Source: Mycteria americana
Taxonomy: Eukaryota > Chordata > Aves > Ciconiiformes > Ciconiidae
DNA length: 64,000 bases
Direction of reading: 5' to 3'
Assembly: GCF_035582795.1 (NCBI RefSeq)
Contig: NC_134367.1
Span: 109,044,062 to 109,108,061 of the forward strand
A program made the translations under genes and the position numbers. The notes beneath the pieces were generated by a model. The model did no database searches, was not told the origin of the DNA, and worked only from the letters and a program-made list of their open reading frames with translations. Positions within the stretch are counted from its first letter, which is position 1; each line of letters begins with the position of its first letter. This document shows positions 48,801-58,127 of the stretch, one piece after another.

Positions 48801-50439
48801 CTGGCATACAGTTCTACAGAATTGTCTCCTATTTCCTTTACTGATGCTGTAAAAAGGCTGTTAAGAAAGAGCAACTACAGCATACTCATTTTGCTGGTAA
48901 TACCCAAATAATCCTGTCCCAAGTCCAACTGCTGACAATTCCTGTCAAAGCTACAGAAATCAGATTATGGATGAAAGCTATTAATGTGAGCACCAAGCTT
49001 TTGAGTGTACTACCCTCTTAAGCCTTTGCATAAGTAAATGAAATGATAGCCATCTCTTAAGCTTTAAGGGACAGCTATCATTTCAATTACTTAGCTTTAT
49101 TAATACATTTGACATATTAAGATGCAATGATTTGTTTAAGGCAACACAGCTCAGATCAACATTAAAAAACCCCAGGTCAGCTAAATCATTAAATGAGATG
49201 GGATAACTAATTTCATAAACAGTTTTCCCCAAAAGTACTCAGTTTTATTTTTCTGTGAAGTCTACAATGCTTATTTTCCCATGTAAAATTTCCACAAATT
49301 TTATAAGGCACAAATGCTTTATGACAAAGAAAGGTATTTTCTCAGCTTGAGTTTGCTAACCTGCAAGCACGAAGTAAACAAGTTAGAAAGTCTTAAAGCA
49401 GTGAAAATGTTTGTCTAGCTCAAGGCAGAAACATTTTGTCCTAGAAGAAAAGGTCAGTTACAGGGCATGTACACTACCACCAAAAAGTGAAATTACAGTT
49501 CACATAAAGACCCACAAGTTAGCTTTGAACTTATGCAGGTTTCAGCACAGGCCTTAAAAATCAACTACAGCAAACATTCAAATAGCTTTTTGTCTCATAC
49601 TTTATCACATTTTAAATTGAAATGAAACTTGTATGCAGAGTTTTAAAGGCCTTTATTAGTAACAAAAAATGAAATAAAGATACGTAAAGAGGAAGGGATG
49701 TGCTCATACACATGACATGACCCTTTCTCGAAAGTCCCTAATTGTCACAAATAGAGCAAAATACCTCATTAAACCTTTGGGGACCTAAAACAGTACAACC
49801 TATTCACGGATGTTTTAAGTATGTGCTTAAAGGGCATGTGCTTTTTATATTTATAATGATCCTTAACTACATGCTTGCATTTGTTTTCAAATTTTCTTAT
49901 TTAGAAGTGGAAAAAAGTCAAATTAGTATCAACCTTCTGATTACTAGCTTTATAAGCTACCCAAAAACAATTTTTCATGAACAATCATGCTATAGAGTTC
50001 CTGAATGATCAGACTTGTTTTTCCCCAAATGTGTCACTGTTTTTTCAACATAAAGAAACCAATCATGCTTCTTTAAAGACAGGGTCAGCATTCTGAACTT
50101 CTATTTGAGATGTCACATAGGAAAAAGCTATTATTTAGCACCAATTCCTTGAAGACACAGTTAATGAAAACTTGCAAAGCAACTATCCAATTATAAGTTG
50201 TATTTTTATCTACATCACAAAATCAATATAATCTTCCATTAGAAATACTGATAGTAATATAAACGTGTACTCACCCTTATATCACTTTCTTTCAATGCAA
50301 GTTCAGTCCCATCTTTGTACTTAACAGTATAAAGATGAGAAACATCATCGTAACTAGTCACTTGTACTTCATAGTACAGGACACTTCCTGGCCAACGGCC
50401 CATCACCACCTCGCCATCAGCAAACCTCTGGTTTGGCAT
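36694..50439 (-). CDS. LBR: Lamin B receptor / sterol C14-reductase, 13 coding exons
   Basis: LBR is an inner nuclear membrane protein that tethers lamin B and heterochromatin and also reduces the C14 double bond of sterol intermediates in cholesterol synthesis. Coding exons (minus strand): 50439-50275, 48711-48523, 46801-46718, 46073-45896, 45313-45117, 44342-44288, 42421-42227, 40906-40803, 40364-40239, 40142-39974, 38503-38423, 38321-38199, 36854-36694. All have AG/GT borders and compatible phases, giving 608 residues and a TAG stop (human LBR is 615). Order: Tudor domain (about 1-60), RS-rich linker (about 65-105), charged linker to about 205, then a multi-pass domain from TM1 (about 207-225). 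Sterol-reductase signatures are [13 protein letters not shown] (358-370) and [14 protein letters not shown] (531-544). N540 and R576 match human N547 and R583, mutated in human disease. No damage is seen. Confidence 0.97.
37246..37568 (+). mobile_element. CR1 LINE internal fragment in the last LBR intron
   Basis: A plus-orientation CR1 piece, antisense to LBR, of the same subfamily as the 12,119 copy. It encodes [28 protein letters not shown] and [11 protein letters not shown]. Unlike most CR1 copies it lacks the 3' end as well as the 5' end: similarity stops near 37,568 with no tail. Confidence 0.92.
37636..37774 (+). repeat. Direct duplication, copy 1 (last LBR intron)
   Basis: About 139 bases nearly identical to 39,227-39,384 and in the same orientation. 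It lacks about 20 bases found in the other copy; the gap is bounded by the triplet CCA, which suggests a microhomology deletion here. It lies just right of a truncated CR1 fragment. Confidence 0.93.
38199..38321 (-). CDS. LBR: LBR exon 13: second sterol-reductase signature
   Basis: Residues 515-556. It includes [18 protein letters not shown] and [10 protein letters not shown], the C-terminal ERG4/ERG24 signature. N540, equal to human N547, is retained. Acceptor CACAG, donor TGTG|GTAAGT, phase 1. Confidence 0.96.
38423..38503 (-). CDS. LBR: LBR exon 12: loop with NADPH-site residues
   Basis: Eighty-one bases, residues 488-515 ([19 protein letters not shown]...). The FRxxNxQKxxFRxNP pattern is shared with sterol C14 and C7 reductases and lies near the NADPH site in that family. 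Acceptor TTCAG, donor GCCT|GTAAGT, phase 1. Confidence 0.94.
39227..39384 (+). repeat. Direct duplication, copy 2 (intron between LBR exons 11 and 12)
   Basis: About 158 bases matching copy 1 at 37,636-37,774, starting at TCTTGCAAGGAATCAGGACT and ending near TTCCTTTGTGTTTG. The two copies flank LBR exons 12 and 13 (counting the non-coding first exon as exon 1). Confidence 0.93.
39393..39421. repeat. Short inverted repeat (hairpin)
   Basis: CCATACCATA and TATGGTATGG form perfect 10-base arms around a 9-base spacer, directly beside duplication copy 2. Confidence 0.8.
39974..40142 (-). CDS. LBR: LBR exon 11: catalytic-domain core
   Basis: Residues 432-488. It includes [20 protein letters not shown] and [13 protein letters not shown], a highly conserved part of the C14-reductase domain. 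Acceptor TCTAG, donor AACT|GTAAGT, phase 1. Confidence 0.95.
40239..40364 (-). CDS. LBR: LBR exon 10: membrane segment and VVDALWNE
   Basis: Forty-two codons, residues 390-431 ([14 protein letters not shown]...[11 protein letters not shown]). Acceptor CTAG, donor GAG|GTAAAT, phase 0. It is nearly identical to what I recall of chicken LBR. Confidence 0.95.
40716..40752. repeat. (TA)n/(TG)n microsatellite in an LBR intron
   Basis: Alternating TA and TG dinucleotides about 50 bases from the donor of the exon at 40,803-40,906. Confidence 0.8.
40803..40906 (-). CDS. LBR: LBR exon 9: first sterol-reductase signature
   Basis: Residues 355-389. It holds the family signature [13 protein letters not shown] and ends in [10 protein letters not shown]. 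Acceptor TGCAG, donor TGG|GTGAGT, phase 0. The open frame is only 35 codons. Confidence 0.95.
42227..42421 (-). CDS. LBR: LBR exon 8: membrane segments 3 and 4
   Basis: Residues 290-355. Two hydrophobic segments ([17 protein letters not shown] and [18 protein letters not shown]) are separated by [11 protein letters not shown], followed by [16 protein letters not shown]. Acceptor TTCAG, donor TCTG|GTGAGT, phase 1. Confidence 0.96.
42996..43275 (-). mobile_element. CR1 LINE 3' fragment in an LBR intron
   Basis: A minus-orientation CR1 piece, sense with LBR. Reading leftward it runs from the C-terminal coding region (complement of GACAGGACAAGAGGTAATGG) through CATTGTGACC, near its 3' end at about 42,996. 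It is more diverged than the plus-strand copies and therefore probably older. Confidence 0.88.
43319..43341 (+). repeat. Poly-C homopolymer (C23)
   Basis: Twenty-three consecutive C residues just right of the CR1 fragment, so a G23 run lies on the LBR transcript strand. Length may be affected by sequencing or assembly error. Such runs can form i-motif or G-quadruplex structures. Confidence 0.85.
44288..44342 (-). CDS. LBR: LBR exon 7: short loop exon
   Basis: Fifty-five bases that encode [18 protein letters not shown] plus the first base of Gly290. Acceptor CTAG, donor ATG|GTAAGC. It lies between TM2 and TM3 and is conserved with chicken and human LBR (GRRLKYRLNG in human). Confidence 0.95.
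45117..45313 (-). CDS. LBR: LBR exon 6: membrane segments 1 and 2
   Basis: Residues 206-271. TM1 is about 207-225 ([19 protein letters not shown]), followed by a loop with [15 protein letters not shown] and TM2 at about 250-268. Acceptor ATAG, donor AAG|GTAAGC, phase 0. Confidence 0.96.
45896..46073 (-). CDS. LBR: LBR exon 5: charged linker up to the membrane domain
   Basis: Residues 147-206, rich in Lys and Glu, including [15 protein letters not shown] and [10 protein letters not shown]. Acceptor AACAG, donor ATTG|GTATGT, phase 1. It ends just before the first membrane segment. Confidence 0.96.
46387..46412 (+). repeat. Poly-A homopolymer (A26)
   Basis: Twenty-six A residues in the LBR intron between exons 46,718-46,801 and 45,896-46,073. 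No retroposon body that I recognise lies beside it. Confidence 0.88.
46718..46801 (-). CDS. LBR: LBR exon 4: nucleoplasmic linker
   Basis: Twenty-eight codons, residues 119-146 ([20 protein letters not shown]...), with acceptor AACCAG and donor GAG|GTATGA. The RRYNGEP core resembles SRYNGEP in human LBR. This short exon falls below a 60-codon open-frame threshold. Confidence 0.93.
48523..48711 (-). CDS. LBR: LBR exon 3: RS-rich region
   Basis: Residues 56-118. It contains SSSSSPSRR and [18 protein letters not shown], the arginine-serine stretch that SRPK1 and CDK1 phosphorylate in known LBRs and that binds lamin B, HP1 and nucleic acid. Acceptor TTTTAG; the donor CTG|GTATTA is weak against consensus, but both the reading frame and the protein alignment (...ETDLALL then KPSENN) require it. 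Confidence 0.93.
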
Positions 50440-50455
50440 TTTCCAAAAGGAATCC
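50275..50455 (-). CDS. LBR: LBR exon 2: start codon and Tudor domain
   Basis: The exon follows an acceptor TCTAG and has about 16 untranslated bases before ATG at 50,439-50,437, with A at -3. It encodes residues 1-55 ([18 protein letters not shown]...DIR), the Tudor fold that binds histone H4K20me2 in human LBR. The ATG is chosen because it matches the known LBR N-terminus. The donor is AGG|GTGAGT, phase 0. Confidence 0.96.
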
Positions 50456-53400
50456 CTAGAAGAGAAATAAATCAATACATATGATAGCGAAGCATTAGGC
50501 TTAATTTTTCCCTCCTCCCTTTCCATATCATTTAGGCTGGAACAGGGAAACTTTAAAGTAAACAATTCTTCAACTTAAATAGGCAAAAAGCTGCCTGGTA
50601 AGGAAAAAAGATTATCTATTTGCTAAATTAATAGTAGACAGAAGAAATAGGTTTAAAATAGAGCAAAGATTGAAGTTAGATGTTATCAAAAAAATGTTCA
50701 AATGTATTAATAGTACATCTAGACCAGTATTCAGCTATGATATACAATCTCCATCATCAGAGACCACCAAAACCAGGCAAAGCATATTTCTCTAAAATTA
50801 CATAAATGTAGTTGATCTTATCTAGAGGGGAAAAAAGTAAATTAGATGGTATCTAAGTGTCCTCTAACTCTCTTTTCCTGTGGTTCTACAAAAATTACAG
50901 AAGTGATGATTTCTAAATGTTAAAATAAAATGTCCCAAATCTATTCAGAACACACAGCCACATTACGTACTTCCTTCAATTTGTTATGCCAAACACTCAA
51001 AAGTTAGGAAACACCAGAATTTAGGCTCCTGTCTGGATTGATTATTTTCTCTTTTCCACGTATTTAGCACAAGGCATGTAATGCCTTTTGCAGGGGCTTG
51101 CAGGAAAACAAAGTACAGCATCAAAGTAATCACATAATATCCCAAAAACCCTAAATTCTATCCTCCTGTCTGCACCATAAGGTTTTTATTTCATATTAGC
51201 AAAACAGGGTTTAAGTGACTACCACCCTTGGTCCACCATATGAGGGTGCTGGGAAAAAAAACACACAACTACAACTTAAAGGAAGGTACGTTTTTAAATG
51301 CTGTATAACTCTCTGAAAAGTGCCTTGTATTATGCCATTGCCATCTGAAACTAGGTATCCATAGCAGAAAATACTTTTAATCTGAACTTCTGTGACTCAG
51401 GCCTCAACATATAAAGTGAGGGTATCTTAAAAGCCTAAGGTAAAATACATACTAACTTATGTACTACCACCATTTGTATGATGAACATAGGAACTTAGAA
51501 GGGGGGGAACAACAAACAAACAGGCAAATGTTTTTGTTTCACAGCATTTTAACTTGTTTGCTATAAATGAGATGTGAAGCCACACAAAATGAGGTAAAAA
51601 AAATTATTTAACTAGATACTCATTCATTATACATTAACTAATCTGCAGTGAAAAGTTAGATTCTTTGGCAAAAAATACTGTTCATATGTAATGAGAGACC
51701 TTCATAAAACATTGGGGGATGGAGCTAAGTGAGGCTTTTCAATCAGCTTTCATTCTGGCATTTCCTGAAGCTGCTGCTGCTAAGATTTTACACCTGTGTA
51801 GCTCTCCAAGTCAAAGAAGAAACCAAAAACTTGGCAAAATTCCCTCACGCAGATTTTACTGCTAGTATTCCTAATTGCTTCAGAACAGAAACATCTGGCC
51901 ATCTCCTTTGCTGTATAATATTTGAAGGAGCAAAAAGAGTAAGTTTTATCATTTCATTTCACTGATACTTGCCAGTTAGAAAAATTATCAGAGTTCTAGT
52001 CTATGCTTGTAGGCACATGCTCTTCCAGCTCATCTGTCTTCTACCTAGTGTTTATTGTCCCAGTCTCTTGTTACTTTCTTACTCTTTCTGAATTACCACT
52101 CCTCTGACTCTGTTTTATCCCAGTCAGTTTAACCCCCTCAAATTCATACTCTCATTTCTTATGACTCCATGAAATACAATTGCCATATTTTAATTTCAAA
52201 TTCTTCTCCATTCTCTCCTTACACCCTTTAATACCTTGGGGGTTTTCTGCCTTTTCTGCCCTTGTTCACCAAACTAGTTCCAGTTCCTCTTTGCCACCTC
52301 TGGGCTTAAGATCTGATCTCAATCCCCATCTCTGATCTCAATCCCCATCTCTGCCTCCTTGTCCAGTTTCCTCATCCAAAAGACAGTTCTTTACGAGATC
52401 CACGTCTACTACTGCTCTTTCCCCAGTCTCTCGCACAGTTCCAGCTTCTTCCTCCTCTTCCATAAATAGTCTAAACAGGGGTGCTCCACCAAGTCCAGTC
52501 ATAGCTTTCACCAGATGTCATAACCTGATCTATGAATTCATTTCCTCACTGCTGTTTTACTTCCTACGCTCCAGCCAACTGTTTCTTCTCTTGACCTGGA
52601 ACACCTCAGGCATCATCTGTAAACTCAGAGCCTGACCAGGACAAAGCTGCCAGATCCTAGGACAAAGTCATGAAAAACAGAATCTTTGGAGTTTAAGTCC
52701 TTTTTCAAAAAGGGAAACAATCTTTCACAAAGTTGTTACTAAGGACATGTAAACTGATTTTTACCATTTATAATAACCACTTCAAAATTTAGATATAAAT
52801 TTCTTAGGGATAATAAAATGCAATTCTCTGCCAAACTTCAAAACTCAGCATTTTTGTACACAAACATAAAGACAACCCAAATAAAAGGTACACATTATTT
52901 AATTCTTTTTAAAGGCAGAAAGACCTTCGCCTCCTGCAACCTTGTTCTCAAAAGGAGCTGAAGTTAGTTTTAAGGAGTTGGAAAATGTGGCTGAAGGACC
53001 TGAAGCTAAATCAATGTTACATAATTCAGCCTGAGGTAGATATCAACAATATGAAATTCCAGAATAATAAATGAATTTAAGCAAGTGGAAATACGATGTG
53101 ATTCAAAAGTAATGAACAATCTTATTAGTAGAAAGACCTACTTATTTTTCCATTTTTTCCTTGAACATTAAAGCTTAATAATGAGATCAAACACTAAACA
53201 CTAAAAAAAGTAAATATTACTTCTTACCCTATCAAAAATTACCACCTTGTTCTGCACTCCTATGCCTCGTGTGAGGGAGGTTTGCAATCCTCATTCCATA
53301 TATCCCACTTCAAAAAGCTACACCTTTTAAAGGCAGCCTTCATCTGTTCAGGTAACAAAAGCCATCACTGGCATCAAGAAAAATAAAGATAGGAAGTCTT

Positions 53401-55094
53401 AAAAAAAAATACAGTTTAGAAATTACATTTTGTATTTACTGCTCTTCCAAGCTCTACACACACCCCTGATAATTTTCAGGGTAGCAGTTGGCACCAGCCT
53501 AATGTTCACAGTAGTCCTGTACAAACTTTTTAATTCACAGGGCTTCAAAATATGTATCCAAGTGACCTCAAAGAAAATTATCTCACACGTTGAACCCTGT
53601 ACTGTACAGATACCTGATTGCAAGTATATTCACTTAGTCCCAAGACAAAATTTGTGTTTTCTGCACCATTATGATTTTCCTTTAGGAACCCAGACTCTAA
53701 AGGAATGGCTCAAAAGGATTTTGTATCCTACACCAAGCCAAGACAATTAACACAAAACTCCCTGGAGCTTAAAAGCTGGTCAAGAAGAAAAGTTAATTGC
53801 TGACTCAAGCAAGAATGAAACAATTAAAGAGAAACATAGCAGAGAAACATATTGCCCCATACATCCATTTCTGGTCTTTCTTAATGACCCTCTCACTAGA
53901 CGCGTGGAAAGATATTTAACTCCTGTCAAGAAAATAAGAAGAAAAAGACTGCTAGCTTGTAGTCACTAGAAGATCATACCACATCATCAGAAGCTGGGCA
54001 CACAGTTTTAAGAATAAATAAATAATTAAAAAAACCCCACTAAACAAAGTTTTCCCTCTTGGAAGAGCAAAGTTCATACATATCCAGTGATTCTACTTAC
54101 TAATTCTGACATCTCACCACTGGTAGATAATGTTGTGCATGTCAGAGGAGGGAGCCAGCTGAATGCAAGCAAAGAAGAAACGCAGGAAAAGAAAGAAAAC
54201 ATTGGCAGTCAAGGCTAACAAGACACAGCTTCCTACACAGAAAGTTACTACTGAATTCACCAAAGAGACTGAGCTGTGCAGGACCTTTTCAGGATCACCA
54301 TTACTCATTCCACATTTCTAGCTCTCTACCTCCATAAAGGTGGAGGCATCTACCACTGGTCAAGCTTGGCCCGACTAAACAGCCAAATCAGCTTCACCGC
54401 TAAAAGCAAGCGCAAATGAGCCTCAAGGTAAAATAAAAACCTATCAATCCTCAAGCAGGGAAACGAGGTGTTTGCCTTTAAAAAGGCTCTTTACCAGAAG
54501 CACTGAAAGCGGAGGGAAAGCGCCAGGAACTTGAACTCCCCCCGCAGGGCTGCGAAAGGAGCCGAGGTTAAGGCCGCGGCGGCGCGGTGTTGACAGGAAG
54601 GGACCCACGTGCCGGAGGCGGGGGAAGGCCCGGCCCCTCGGCCCCGCTCCGCGGCCCCGCCCCGACCGCACTCCCGGCCCGGGCCTGGCGCGGGGCCTCG
54701 CCGTGGGGGAAGGGATGGGCCGCGCCGGGCCAGGCCGCCCCTCTGCGCCTCTCCCACGGCGCGCCCCCGCCGCACCGGGTGGCCGCGGCCTTTTCCCGCG
54801 CCAGGTCCGGCGTCGCCGTGCTGCTGCGGAGGGGGACGGCGGCATCCCGAACAAAGCGGGAGGGGAGAGCCCAGCCCCCCCCACCCCCAGGGCCCAAGCA
54901 AACGGTCCGGGCAGCGGGAAAGGGCGCGGCTCGTCCGCCCACCGGGAGAGAGGCTCGAGCGGGGCCGCGGCCCGACGCCCGCGCATGGGGCGGAGAAAGG
55001 CGGCGGCGGCGATTGGCCGGAGCGCTTCCCCCCGGGAAGGCCGCGGAGGGGGGTGTGTCCCGACCCGCGCCTGCCCCGGTGCCGCCATTCCCTT
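50456..55094 (-). other. LBR: LBR intron 1
   Basis: A 4.6 kb intron from the candidate donor at 55,096-55,095 to the acceptor at 50,456. It is mostly AT-rich, with a pyrimidine-rich stretch at about 52,020-52,620 and a minus-strand 64-codon open frame at 54,114-54,308 that is hydrophobic in its centre. I see no additional exon that I can support. Confidence 0.7.
52312..52349 (+). repeat. 19-bp tandem duplication
   Basis: Two perfect adjacent copies of TCTGATCTCAATCCCCATC inside a pyrimidine-rich part of LBR intron 1. Confidence 0.9.
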
Positions 55095-55096
55095 AC

Positions 55097-55250
55097 CTGG
55101 CGCCCGCCCCCACCGGGCCGGGCAGGAGGCGCGTCCGCGGAGCAGCGGGAGCCGGGCCCGAGCGCGCCGCTCTCCGCTGAGGGGAACAACCGCCCTGAGC
55201 GACGGTTACGACCGCGCAACGGTCCGCCGCCCCGCCCCTTCCCGCCCGCC
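55097..55250 (-). other. LBR: LBR non-coding exon 1 (candidate)
   Basis: On the minus strand the CpG island contains a strong donor, GCCAG|GTAAGG, with the exon ending at 55,097. Vertebrate LBR genes have a non-coding first exon, and this is the best donor in the island. The start is inferred from CCAAT boxes at about 55,261 and 55,304 and is uncertain by roughly 100 bases. Confidence 0.55.
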
Positions 55251-55260
55251 AACCGCGCCT

Positions 55261-55308
55261 ATTGGCCACGACACGCCGTTTGAATCGTGGGTGGCTGCAC
55301 GCTATTGG
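55261..55308 (-). promoter_or_regulatory. LBR: Paired CCAAT boxes of the LBR promoter
   Basis: ATTGG at 55,261-55,265 and 55,304-55,308 reads as two CCAAT boxes on the LBR strand, 43 bases apart and each followed by GC-rich sequence, fitting NF-Y sites upstream of a TATA-less start. A TTTGAA hexamer (55,279-55,284, plus strand) lies between them. A third ATTGG lies at 55,012-55,016. Confidence 0.55.
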
Positions 55309-58099
55309 CTGCCGCGCGATGGTGCGGTGCTCCCGCCCGAGGCCCACGGCCTGCCCGCCCCGGTGAGGGGGCGAGCGGAGTGGCTCGGCTCGGCCCCCTC
55401 ACGGCCGCGGGGGCCTGAGAACGGATGCGAGTGTGGAGGGGAGGAGAAGCTCGGGGAGGGAGAGTGGGGATGAAAGGCCGCGGTCGCCATCGCGGCGGCG
55501 GGGGCCGCCTCAGGCCCCCTGCGCCACACAGGCCCCATCGCCGAGCGGTAAACAAAACCGGGGGTTTTGTATACGGAAAATACGTATCTCCTACACTAAC
55601 CGAACGACTGCCTGTGCTCCTGGCAGCCGTGCACCCAACGAGGCTGAAATGTGGTAAAAACACCCTGTCTCCAAAAGAAAAAGGGCAAAAGAGCCTCGAT
55701 GTGTGGTTAACGCTGTCCTGTTGAGGCAACTTTTCCAGAAAGGACATTCAAGTTACTGGCAGATTTTGAAATCGGGAAGGCTAAGCAATACTTCAGCAGG
55801 CAAAAGAAAAGCAGGTTGTGAAAAAGCTAACGAGTCGTCATGCGCAGTGAGTTTTAATGTAAAATAAGTTGTTTCAAGTGTTTGGATCTTAAAAACGATT
55901 AAGTTCTTTAAGCATGAAATACAGACGTGTTTGTGTTTGTATAGTCTTTATGGACCTCCCAGACTGTCTGAATTCGGACATGTGCTGACAAGTCATATTC
56001 CGGCCTAATAAGGCTTCCCAAATCAAGAAAAATTCCTGAAAGACAAGACTACCATTTTCCATTACAGAAAACGCACAGACACAGCAAAAATCTCAGATTA
56101 AAAAAAACCCTAACAACAATATCACCACAAAACAAAAAAACACCCAAAAACCACAACCAAAAAACAGACAGACATAAAGAGGCCCTATGGTAACCATGGG
56201 CTTAACTTGTCTGAGATTTACAGTTATTTGGTTGCTCACAAATTTGTGATTTTTTTTTTTAAGTTTCTTGCTATAATGCTTGAATTCAGACTAGAATTCA
56301 GACAGACTTGAATTCAGGCAAGCTTTTTACCTAAGTAAATGAATGCAGGAAATGGGCCTTCGTATGCGGATTATTTAAAAATATATATTTTGCTATTTAT
56401 TTTGCCTAGTTTGGCCTTGAACTTCTTAATTTTCCCAAGCAATTTTTTTTTTTTTTACTTTATTTGGTATCCCCCCTTTTTTTATACCAAATAGGTCAGG
56501 TCGTATTTTCTTATGCGTTTATTATATTTTTCACTACATGATGCAATGAGGCATTTAAATGAGATTAAAAGTTACTCAGTCAAACCAGAGTCATGTTTAA
56601 GCACAGATTTAAATAAATGCAGTCAGAATACATTTGTTCTTTAGTTGTGTTAAGGCAATCAGCTTTTATCTGAAAGACATTTGATAACTTACTATGCAAA
56701 AGAATGCAACTGAAGCTTCATTTCTGGCTTCAGATAATGAATGTTTTTGATTCCAGCTAAGATTTTTGCTTTATTACTATTGCACAGTTTACAATTATAA
56801 TGTTAAGAACTGTTTTCGGTAGATGTGTTAATTACAGCAACTAATGCTTGGAATGAGCCTGTTTCATTCTGTTGGCAACAGAGGCCTACAATTAATATGC
56901 TTAAATATGAAGGTTTTCAGTTGTAATCTCATTTAGAGAATACACATGCCTTCAGAGTAATGGTTTGGGTTTGGGATTGTTTATTGAACCTGGATTAGAA
57001 AGCTATTGGGCCATTAAGAACTGTTTATTGCAATTCTGCCAGTGAACCTGTTGATAATTGGTATACATTTGAGACATTATTTTGGAAGTATTTATGGGAC
57101 CATCACGGGTCAACTATTAAATGGGACAAATGTGAAATCCAGTCAGACTATCACCATCAAAATATTACCTGTGCACTGCTGCAAGTTACGTTTTCAGTGT
57201 TTGTATAAAGGACTTGGAAGTACAGAAATTTGCCAATCTACACCTAAAGCATCTCAATCCCACAACATAAAACTGAGAAAAGAATTCTCTAGGCTTTCAT
57301 TTTAATGATAAATATTAAGCACTACAATATCACGTCTACCTGAGAACACTACGACAGCTGTGTCCCCGTAGATGTTGATCCTTCAAAATTCAACCCTCAG
57401 TTCTCCTTTTGATTTCAGTAAGAAGTGTAAGAGGGTTCTGGTGCTGGAGCTGGTCCCACCAAGGCTGCCTGGCACCTTCCCTTCTCTGATTCCTGTCTCT
57501 GAAATACTCTTCAGCCGGAGGTAGAAAGAGGGGCAGGGGTTTGGGAAGAAGCCATTCAAAAAGCACTGGGCAGTGGGTGTTAACTGTGACAAGGCTCAGG
57601 AGAATGGTGGAAAACAATGCTGATAACCAGAAATGGGATTATTTTACTCTCTTCCAGCAAGGGCCAGGAAAAATTGCTTCAGATGTAAGTTATGATTCTC
57701 AAGTCTCCTCAGGACACACACTTAGCAGTAAAAACTGCTTGAGTTTAAGAGAAAACGTAAAATAGCTGGCTATGTAGAAAATTAATATGAAGAATATTAT
57801 CAGTACTCCGTAAAATCTGAGTGTTGTCAAAGTGGAATTGAGATTTTCTGCAGGACTGAAGTCTGAAATAGCTCTAATTAACAGCGAGGAAGGCTTCTAT
57901 AGGTTATGTGTACTTGCATGGTGTTATATACTTAAGTAGTCCCGGTAAGTTCAGTTGTACTGACTGGCCCTGGGAGCTGGCTGGCTTTACAGAGGACCTC
58001 TCTCCAAATGATGAACCCCTCTAAGACTGGAGGCACTGAATTTAGTATCCCAAGATATTAAGTTATCTGTAATTTAATAAAAGATACTTAAAAAAATAC

Positions 58100-58127
58100 T
58101 GGGATATTAACTCTAGTTAATATCCCA
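58100..58127. repeat. Perfect 12-bp inverted repeat
   Basis: TGGGATATTAAC and GTTAATATCCCA form a perfect 12-base stem with a 4-base TCTA loop. A related ATCCCAAGATATTAAG lies about 60 bases to the left (58,048-58,063). No T tract or gene end marks it as a terminator. Confidence 0.85.

Larger units (their letters stand above)
54540..55540. promoter_or_regulatory. LBR: CpG island at the LBR 5' end
   Basis: About 1 kb with dense CpG and very high GC, abruptly different from its AT-rich flanks. It spans the candidate non-coding first exon and upstream promoter. It holds multiple GC boxes (for example CCGCCCCGCCCC near 55,230), an E2F-like TTCCCGCC at 55,239-55,246 and TTTCCCGC at 54,792-54,799, and CCAAT boxes on the LBR strand. 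Long open frames on both strands here are by-products of GC content. Confidence 0.92.

Noticed and set aside
53430-53750. Plus-strand 106-codon frame in LBR intron 1
   Set aside because: Antisense to LBR, no domain, and a minus-strand frame overlaps it. No evidence of expression.
54444-55473. Long open frames of about 120-256 codons on both strands in the CpG island
   Set aside because: They overlap one another in several frames, are extremely rich in Pro, Arg, Gly and Ala, and arise because high GC depletes stop codons. None shows a domain.
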